A stretch of 64,000 nt of DNA from Ilex aquifolium (taxonomy: Eukaryota > Streptophyta > Magnoliopsida > Aquifoliales > Aquifoliaceae), in contig OX637399.1 of the NCBI GenBank assembly GCA_951799425.1, positions 12,826,501 to 12,890,500 on the forward strand, written 5' to 3'. The notes beneath the pieces were generated by a model. It did no database searches and had not been told where the DNA came from. It saw only the letters and a program-made list of their open reading frames with translations. Of the stretch, positions 56,816 to 64,000 are shown piece after piece. The stretch's first letter is position 1. Every line of letters begins with the position of its first letter. Made by a program: the position numbers and the translations under genes.

Positions 56816-58280
56816 TGTAAAACCCGGGTAAATTTGAACTTTTGTGAAAAATGGGTAAAATGGTAATTTTCCATTACGGTACAGGTTGCAAACCTGAATT
56901 TTTCTAGAGCTCGGATGAAGAAACGGACCTCACCGTTGGATTAGTCTCGCGAAATCTAGTTACCCTGTCAAATTTCATTGAATTTCAAGTTAGTCGGATT
57001 TTTCGCGTTTTACGAGGCGGTCGGGCCTCGGGAGACCCAAAAAATGAAATTCTGAATAAAATTTTAAATTTTGGGAAATAAATGACGGCAAGTTAAAACA
57101 AAAATATTTTGAACTTGAACCGGAGTGAAATTTAATCGTTTCGGGGCTAAAACGGACCCGGGAAATAAGGGTCGTGTGGCGCATTGCGGGCCAAGTATTT
57201 AAAGGGTATTTAAAGGGGAGAAAATCAGATTTCTCACCCATTTGCTCAGCCGGTTTTAACGTGAGAAAGAAGAGAGGGAAAGGCTTGAGTTTCTCCACCT
57301 TCTCTCTACGATCTACAAAAATTGGGAGCTCAAATCCACTCGGGCCAAGAACAAAGATTGTTCTACGCGTCAAGGGCTACAAAACCATACCAAGGAGGTC
57401 GGGTTTGGGCGAAATTCCAAGGATGGGATTTTGGGAAGCTAGGGCTTTGGGCTAGAATCGGGTCTTGGAGGCTTCCTACGGTCGTTCCTTACGCTTCAAG
57501 AGGTAGGGTTCCCTTCTATTTAGGTTTATTTCCAACCTAAGAATTGTAATATGGAATGGGTAGGTGGATAGAACTATATATCACTTGCCTATTGTTGTCG
57601 TTTTGGTGAAATGAGTATTGAGAAGGGGTAGCACTTGAGATAAATTCTCTTATTTAATGTACCACAAGGGTATATTAAGTGTAGAAAATGGATAAAGAAA
57701 TTGGATAGAATAAATTATATCTTGAAATAGTTGTGTAGAAATCACTTAGTATGATTTCTTGAGCTTTATGATGAATTTGAATGTATTATGTGCTTACATG
57801 ATTTGGGGTGCCTTGAAGGTGTTTGATTAAATGCTTAGGTGAAAATTAAGTATGTTTTGCGTGGACTATGTATAACATGCTTGGATATTGTGTTGAATGA
57901 AATGTTGATATATACATGCTTGTGATGTATGGACATTGTGATAAATTAGGGTATCTATATGCTCGTGATATAATTTACCATGGATATATTGATTTACGTT
58001 AAGTTTGTTCATATGGCATGCATTACATATTGAACATGTGGATAGTGTTGCAATGGTGCATTCACATTGCATTTACACTAGGGCATCGCATTTATGGGCA
58101 CTAGGCATGAGTGTGGGTGTGTGTGCATGGTTGGTCAAACACCATTCTTGGTGGTTGATAAGTGGACTCGGAATGGTTGGATCGAAGATCCGGCTGAGTT
58201 GCATGGTTGCATGGAAAAACTTGTGTCAGGTATAGCAAGAAGGGCTAGATTCTCGCTTGGGTGCAAGACCCGGCTACTTG

Positions 58281-58439
58281 GTTCATACACTCCCCTGAGG
58301 TGAAATTCCGGAAAAGTGTAATGGTGTACGGAACCAGCGGTGCGACTCCAAAATCCGTTACCCAACAAAGACACATGATTTTGTTTTATGAAATACCTAG
58401 TTCATACACTCCCCTGAGGTGAAATTCCAGAAAAGTGTA
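58281..58439 (+). repeat. F: 40-bp direct repeat in the LTR
   Basis: GTTCATACACTCCCCTGAGG...GAAAAGTGTA occurs at 58281-58320 and 58400-58439 with one mismatch (period 119). The equivalent block is single in B. Confidence 0.85.
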
Positions 58440-59078
58440 TTTGTTTTATAAAATAGTTATTCGATGTGAAACATCCAATAAACATACACGATTTTGTTTT
58501 ATAATAAAGACATATGATTTTTATTTTGAAAAGATCATTGGATGTATCTCATCAATGGCGGATTTATACACACTGACATTGCACTGTGTTGTGAGAGCCG
58601 GAGTGGGCTCAGGCTAAAGTGCATGAGTAAGTCTCATCTCATTTCATGGCATGACATGGTAGAATTCCAACATCGAGTTACATATTCCCGTTTGGGATGG
58701 TTGTTACTTGTTGAATGTGGCATGTTAACATTTCATATGCACTTAGGTTGGGGAGTAGTCTCTGTAGGAGATACCCTATTGAGCGTTGCTTACCCTATAC
58801 GGGAAAAATATTTCAGGTGCGGGATACATGCCGGTGGAAGGCTCCCAATACGAGCCCCAAGGATGAAGGAAGCCAACTTGTGGCTTTTATGGTTATTCTG
58901 TAAAGTTTTTGTGAAAATTCCATTTTGATGTGTAAATATATGGAATCAATTGTAATGAAACTTGTACAAATCATGTTTTATATGGGAAATCTTATTACAC
59001 ATGTAGTGGATGATTTGGGGAAGGTTTGGAATGAATTGAAAATGAAAAACAGATGAAAAAGGGAAAACTGGGCAGAGG

Positions 59079-59205
59079 GTACCGGTACACTTCTGTACCG
59101 GTACTGCATACCGGTACGCATTTTCCTGTAGGCAAACTGTACCGGTACTACATACCGGTACGCATTTTCTAGTAGACAGACAGTACCGGTACGCGGTACC
59201 GGTAC
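59079..59205 (+). repeat. F: GTACCGGTAC palindrome cluster (seven units)
   Basis: Units start at 59079, 59095, 59108, 59139, 59152, 59183 and 59196. Five are perfect GTACCGGTAC and two begin with A (59108, 59152). Unlike in C, D and E the cluster is near the 3' end of the LTR, not next to a TATA box. Confidence 0.9.
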
Positions 59206-59480
59206 ACTCTTAAGAGATTTTAAATTTTCAAACTGTTTTGCCGTATTTTCGGTCTACGTTTTCCTTCCCTCTAACGATGTAAATGGAATATGAATCATGG
59301 TATGTTAGATCTTGGTTGAGCCCAATGAATAATTGAATCCGGTTTACAATTGTGGGTTATGATTCTGGTTAAGTGGATGCTATCGACGTGGTGTTGGGTT
59401 GAGCGACATCCACGGGTACTTCCGCAGGTTGAAGGATGATCAACGGTTAATATAGGACCCCCGGAAATTGGGGCGTCACA

Positions 59481-59600
59481 GCTTGGTATCAGAGCATAGG
59501 TAAGCGATTTACCTAGGGCTTGATGGGGCATGGTCTAGACCATTGCATTCATTGTGCATTACACATTATGTACTTAAATTGCTACATGTTATATGGTATG
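59481..59600 (+). other. F: primer site and first 120 bp of internal region
   Basis: The primer site TGGTATCAGAGC is at 59484-59495. The leader GCGATTTACCTAGGGCTTGA matches B (ACGATTTACCTAAGGCTTGA) up to the GCTACATGTTAT block. It is cut at 59601 by H. Confidence 0.88.
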
Positions 59601-61484
59601 TGATGAGCACATAATATTTCATATTTGAAGGGCTCATTACATGCATTTTAACTCAACTTTTGCATTTAAGTACTTAGAGTTAGCCGAAATTATGAATAAT
59701 GTTGATATTTTGATGTTGCAAGTTTTTATTGCTTAAATCATGTATTTTAGGATATTGCAACTATGTTGGATGTGTGGTGAAGGCATGGACACAATACATG
59801 AAGAATTGGAGGCTTAAAAGTGAAGAAATCAAGAAGGCATTGGTGCTTGGGAACAAGGGCACCAGCTGCAGCAACAATTGGAAGCACTGCCTCGGAATTC
59901 CTCCATTTTGACCATGATCTACTCAGAATTTGGAAAAGTTCAAAACATTAAAGTTTTAGATATGGGTGTCTTCTGTTTGGTGTCAAAATTTCAGCCCAAT
60001 CCAACGGTTGGATCAAAATTTATGCCGATTCTACCAAAAGTGGTCCAGAGCAGAAAAGAGGGTACCGGTACGCGTACCGGTACGCCAATGTTTCTGGAGT
60101 GCTGCGTACCGGTACGCGTACCGGTACACTCCCCTGAAGCAGACCCGATGCTCCTGCAACTCAGCCCCACTTGCTTGGGGGTCCCACCTACACTTCTCCC
60201 ACGCCTAGCCTGACATTTTATCCCTACAACCATGCCTCCCTTACACAAATGGAAGACTTTGGAGGCTTGGCATTGAATGAAGAGGAGAGTGAAGTGGGCT
60301 GCCATAGGGGGTTGCAGGCTAGCCTGTCAAGACCCATCAACTCAGCCCTCTCTTGATGGGAGCTCATTAACACAGTTAGGGGGGACCACCATGCACGAAA
60401 ATGAGAGGCATACACTCCATATATTCAACATTACAAGCTTGTATTGTGTTGGCTACCTAAGCTTAGGAGTAGATGTAGAAAGCTCCAAGGTTGAAGATGA
60501 TGAATAGTAATTTCGTTTTTGCATTTTCTTCATCCATGTCATTGCTGTAAGCTACATTCTTCTTGTAATCTTCATTTCTTACATTGTAATCTCCTTTATT
60601 TCAAGTATATTGCAAGTTAATTACATGTTCTTCATTTCACCATTTATGCTTTCAAGTTCTTCATTTTTAGCTTAAAATGGGTATTGAATGTTTTTGTTCA
60701 TAGCTTTAGATTTCTTACTTCAAGTTTAGTTTCATGCTTTAAAGCTTCATTTCTATACAATGTCTTTCATTTACATTATGCTTGTCTTTCCTTTATGCAT
60801 TTTTAATATGAGTAGCTAGGATTTAAGTTGGTTAATCCAAGGGAAAATTCCTCTTGGGAATACCATTTTCAACTCTTCTTCATTCCTCCCTTTAGAGTCA
60901 AATGGTTCGGTTTGACGGGGTTGAGAGTGGATGAGTTGGTGAGCCTTTGATATTCCGTAGGCCTAGTCACGGTTTATGCTTAGATACTCACCAATCTCGT
61001 CCCTAGCTTCCCCCGAATCAATCGTTCAGTCATGCTCAATCGGAGGAAGGCTTTGAGTTGATTTGGTATTCCCATTGGAATGAACCCTTTGGATTAGCCA
61101 ACACTTGCTTTATTTGCATTTTCATTTACAAACCAAACACAAAACTCAAATACAAGATTTTACACTTTCTTTTCACTTTTACAAAATCACTTTCACAAAA
61201 CTCCCTTTCCTTCCCTCAGGAGACGACCTTGGAATATTTTCCAAGTAAAACACACGACCACAAAAGACTCCTTTCGATTGGGGAGCATTTTTGTGCACAC
61301 CGCATCTCATTTCCATCTATTTTGTTCATCACATTTCCATTCACATCCATTTTGTTGTTGTTTCCTATCTTCTTGCATCATCCGGAGAGAGAGTGACACT
61401 CCTCCATCACTATAAGCCACATACACACATTGAGGGTGAGGGTGATGTTAAGGGGTTAGGAAAGACATAGTTTCCAATCAATCA
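59601..61484 (+). repeat. H: 5' LTR of an Athila-like element
   Basis: It starts TGATGAGCACATAATATTTC, exactly where F homology stops. The end, AATCAATCA at 61484, is placed from the Asp primer site 11 bp later and is uncertain by several bases. Its reverse complement matches the solo LTR at 18227-20068. It contains a GTACCGGTAC cluster at 60062-60127. No convincing TATA box is seen. Confidence 0.8.
60062..60127 (+). repeat. H: paired GTACCGGTAC palindromes
   Basis: Four perfect units at 60062, 60074, 60106 and 60118. They form two pairs, each pair joined by GC, so each pair is itself a perfect 22-bp palindrome. The pairs are 44 bp apart start to start. Confidence 0.93.
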
Positions 61485-61495
61485 TTTTGGCGTTT

Positions 61496-61513
61496 TGGCG
61501 CCGTTGCCGGGGA
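61496..61513 (+). other. H: primer-binding site (Asp tRNA)
   Basis: TGGCGCCGTTGCCGGGGA, the same as in G. Confidence 0.88.
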
Positions 61514-61624
61514 AGGTTAAGCGTCGAGTTCGAGGGTGATTTTGGGACGACATAAGGTAAGTCTTGTGATTTTCATCACGGGCCAAGGTATGTCGTCTAA
61601 CTTGTAAATATTTTGTTTTATATA

Positions 61625-62455
61625 ATGTCTTATAATTATTATGAAAATGTATCAAATGCCCCTTATTATGAAAATGTGTGTGAGATTTGTGATGACCTTG
61701 GGCTCATCTCTTGTATGTGCCAAATAAATTATCTGGTTCAAGACTTTGCATGCGAAAACTTTTACCCCAACCATTATGTTTCACCGAGTTATCCGAGTTA
61801 TGGTTGGGAGAATGAACCGTATAATTTTCCATCCAATCTCACACCACCAAATGAATTTTGCCATTATCCAACGTATGAGGACTTAACCGAACAAGCATTG
61901 GAAAATACTTTTTGCGAGTTTATGCAATGCCAATTGGAATTCAATGCCCAATTAGGCGAGTTTATGCAAAGCCAAATGGAATTCAATGCCCAAATAACTC
62001 AACAACTTGATACATTGACTAATGCTATAATTGTTATGCATGAAGAACAACACCTTGAGCATAGTCAATGTATTGAGAATGATCCCCCCATTGAAATGCA
62101 TATTGATGTTGAATCTCCCACCACTCTAGATTGTGAAACATTTAATGAAGTTATTATCTCACATGAGGCTAATGAGCCCAAGGTCATTTTGCCATCTTTG
62201 AGTGGTGTTGAGATTCACATTTCTCAACTTGGGGAGGGCATTGAAATGGAGTCAAGTGTTCTTAATGAGAAATTGCATATTCCATTTGTTGCATTGCATA
62301 AACTCGCATACATCTTGGTTCGGTTGAGATTTTTGAATTATTATCCCTTGTATGGTTGGATAGATTGGATAGAAAGGGCATTTATACAACACAAAAATTT
62401 TAAAATCAAAAAAATTCATGGGCGCAAGGTCATATCCGAATTGAAGCCGGATTGA
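61625..62455 (+). CDS. H: 276-residue protein of unknown function
   Basis: The only substantial open frame in H. I chose the ATG at 61625 (MSYNYYENVSNAP), the first ATG after the primer site that opens this frame. Features: a Tyr/Asn-rich N-terminus with two YYENV repeats; a Cys group CEICDDLGLISCMC; aromatic-rich YPSYGWENEPYNFP; an internal repeat EFMQCQLEFNAQ / EFMQSQMEFNAQ leading into a probable coiled coil (ITQQLDTLTNAI); an acidic centre; and a basic C-terminus (KNFKIKKIHGRKVI). No gag, protease or polymerase motif is present. The EFMQ repeat is reminiscent of the Gln-rich coil before the protease in G (NQFIHSQMNFNTQTNQ), so it may be a much-changed Athila gag-pol piece. That is inference. 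Confidence 0.65.
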   Translation: MSYNYYENVSNAPYYENVCEICDDLGLISCMCQINYLVQDFACENFYPNHYVSPSYPSYGWENEPYNFPSNLTPPNEFCHYPTYEDLTEQALENTFCEFMQCQLEFNAQLGEFMQSQMEFNAQITQQLDTLTNAIIVMHEEQHLEHSQCIENDPPIEMHIDVESPTTLDCETFNEVIISHEANEPKVILPSLSGVEIHISQLGEGIEMESSVLNEKLHIPFVALHKLAYILVRLRFLNYYPLYGWIDWIERAFIQHKNFKIKKIHGRKVISELKPD

Positions 62456-62785
62456 TATGAGCCCTTTTTGCTTTGTTTCGATGTATATAGTAGTTAGATT
62501 TCTTTTAACTGTTATATTTTTCTTTTCTTGATGTTGTAGTGTAGAAGTTGTTTACCTCTCCCTAATTTGGACTCATTTCATTTTGAGCATCATCATAGAC
62601 AAACTCATTCAATATCATGTTTTAGTCTAAGTTGGGGGGTGTAAACAACCTTTTTGTGTTTTATTAATGTACATAGAGAAAAAAAAAAGGGGTATCTCAT
62701 TTCCCAATTTACTTTCGTTTTTCTCGTTTGCATGATTCCTTGTGCATTGAGGACAGTGCATAGTTTAAGTTGGGGGGTGAGGTGC

Positions 62786-62883
62786 ACCATTCACATGTTC
62801 CACCACTTTGTGTATAGAATAAGTTGGAAATGTGACCATTCACATGTTCCACCACTTTGTGTATAGAATAAGTTGGAAATGTG
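62786..62883 (+). repeat. H: perfect 49-bp tandem duplication
   Basis: ACCATTCACATGTTCCACCA...GGAAATGTG occupies 62786-62834 and is repeated without change at 62835-62883. Confidence 0.95.
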
Positions 62884-63584
62884 AAAATTTTGAAAAATTT
62901 TGGACAATTTTTGTGAAAAATAGTCAATATTGAACTATATTCCTCTATCCTAATTGTTATGGGATTTGTGAATTGCTTGATCTTCATTTTGAACTTTTAA
63001 TACATGAGCACATTATAGAAGTTTATCCTATGCTTGAGTATCACATATGTTTTTTCTTTCAAACTCAACCATTGTGCACCTTGAATGTGTAATTTGGACA
63101 ATTTACGGATTGAGTTCACATTTGAGTGCTTGACATGAATAGTGGAGATGAGTAAGTACCCGTGTGAGCTTTAGTGCCAATTCTTGTTGGAAGGAACTTA
63201 CATTTACTCAAGGAACAATTTTTCAAATTCCAAATTTGTTCAATAATCTCATTATGCTTGTTTTGGTTAGGTGTATTTGGGTAGTTGATTGACTTTGTCT
63301 TGATTGTACAATGCTCTCCCATGCCTATCTAGAAATGATCTTAGGCCATCTTTGATGCTTTGAGCCTTAGCCTTTTTCTTGTGAAATTTTATCCCTAGTG
63401 CCATGATTGAGCCTTAATTGAATTCGTTTCTATGCCACACATGTAACCAAGCCAATGAAAACGATAAATATCTACCTTACCTTGGTTGTTCCTAGTGCTA
63501 AGTTGGGTGATGATAAAAGAAAAGGAATGATGGTGTGAAAAATCAAACAAAAGGGATGAAGGATGTTGAAACTCAAAAGAGTTC

Positions 63585-63705
63585 AATGGAAAAAGAATGA
63601 AAATCCAAGAAAAGGAGAGAAAGGGAGTGAAAAAGGAGAAAAAGAATGAGAAAAAGAAAAGGGAAAAATGTAAAGGAAAAGAAAGAAAAGAGACAAAGGG
63701 TGTGG
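63585..63705 (+). repeat. H: purine-rich tract
   Basis: About 120 bp almost wholly of A and G (GAAAAAGAATG, GGAGAGAAAGGGAGTG, GAAAAAGAAAAGGG). No gene. Such tracts are common in the 3' non-coding part of large Athila/Tat-type elements. Confidence 0.8.
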
Positions 63706-64000
63706 TGATGGTGTGAAAATCAAAATCCCATAAAAGGGAAGTGTTTTTCTAAGATTAAGGTCATTCACCCGGAACAACCCTCTTTGTTATCCTATATCCT
63801 TCGTTTCCCTTACCACAACATCACCCCAAGGCCTCATTACAACCCATGAAAGTCCTAAAAGATCTAGAGAAGCATGGGGGATGCATACGTTTAAAAGAAC
63901 AAGAGAAGTTGATTTTGCTATCTAATGCCCTAGCATTCCTTTCATGAGATTATGCCAAGGTTGTTTCATTTTTATGCATACTTCATTTTTGGATTATATG

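Larger units (their letters stand above)
56816..59480 (+). repeat. F: 5' LTR of a Tekay-like chromovirus inserted in G
   Basis: It starts TGTAAAACCCGGG and ends GGGGCGTCACA, as B and Z do, and is 2665 bp. It shares with B the middle block (AAAAACTTGTGTCAGGTATAGC, CTCCCCTGAGGTGAAATTCC) and with Z the non-coding core. A GTACCGGTAC cluster lies at 59079-59205. A 40-bp duplication (58281-58320, 58400-58439) and an ATTTTGTTTTAT repeat lie in the middle. A TATA-like TATTTAAAGG at 57195-57210 is weak. The primer site 3 bp later proves this is a 5' LTR. Confidence 0.92.
62456..64000 (+). other. H: long 3' non-coding region
   Basis: No coding region. The motif AAGTTGGGGGGTG occurs twice (about 62628 and 62768), the second after GAGGACAGTGCATAG. 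I associate this kind of sequence with the region downstream of pol in Athila/Tat elements. So pol appears to be deleted and the ORF lies directly upstream. The 3' LTR is beyond the window. Confidence 0.6.

Overview
The window is angiosperm nuclear DNA made almost entirely of nested LTR retrotransposons. I found no host gene, rRNA or tRNA gene. The evidence is plant-type primer-binding sites (initiator-Met type TGGTATCAGAGC; Asp type TGGCGCCGTTGCCGGGG), Ty3/gypsy gag-pol proteins ending in a chromodomain-like tail (Tekay/Del-type chromoviruses), an Athila-type gag-pol, a tRNA-derived SINE and copia-like remnants. The species cannot be named from this sequence. Element letters below (Z, A, B, C, D, E, F, G, H, X) are mine.

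Layout, left to right. Z (1-4796, +) is the decayed 3' half of a chromovirus plus its 3' LTR. A (4797-4829, 14694-18226, 20069-20682, +) is a decayed chromovirus split by two insertions. B (4830-14693, +) is a full-length but broken chromovirus in A, with target duplication TTAGG. A minus-strand solo LTR of the H family (18227-20068) also sits in A. X (20683-20779 and 43975 to about 45259, +) is the 3' end and LTR of a copia-like element. D (20780-43974, -; duplication TAGAC) is an internally deleted chromovirus inserted in X. C (26773-42363, +; duplication AAACC) is inserted in the 5' LTR of D. C is a tandem double element, LTR-internal-LTR-internal-LTR, and is by far the best preserved. After X come copia-like minus-strand remnants split by E (46070-48206, a minus-strand solo LTR), a small plant-transposon-like ORF (48789-49148, -) and a SINE (50393-50506). 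G (about 50600-56815, +) is an Athila element cut just before its integrase by F (56816-59600, +; LTR plus the start of its internal region). F is in turn cut by H (59601 to beyond 64000, +), an Athila-like element with an Asp primer site but no pol, encoding one 276-residue protein of unknown function.

Relative age follows from nesting: D is older than C, A is older than B and the solo LTR, G is older than F, and F is older than H. C is the youngest insertion that can be judged. Its outer LTRs differ at 9 sites I could find in 2027 bp, and its two internal regions at one site.

Three observations stand out. (1) The central LTR of C is a clean mosaic: its left part matches the right-hand LTR and its right part matches the left-hand LTR. 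This is what unequal crossing over between the two LTRs of one insertion predicts, with the exchange between 34734 and 34913. (2) The C, D and E LTRs each carry a cluster of 10-bp perfect palindromes centred on CG (CTACCGGTAG, CGTTCGAACG, GTACCGGTAC), and each cluster edge lies exactly 53 bp from the same TATA box, CTATAAATAC. The core differs by family but the geometry does not. (3) GTACCGGTAC also recurs in LTRs of other families (F, Z) and of an Athila-like lineage (H). D and H look like non-autonomous elements that would need proteins from relatives such as C or G.
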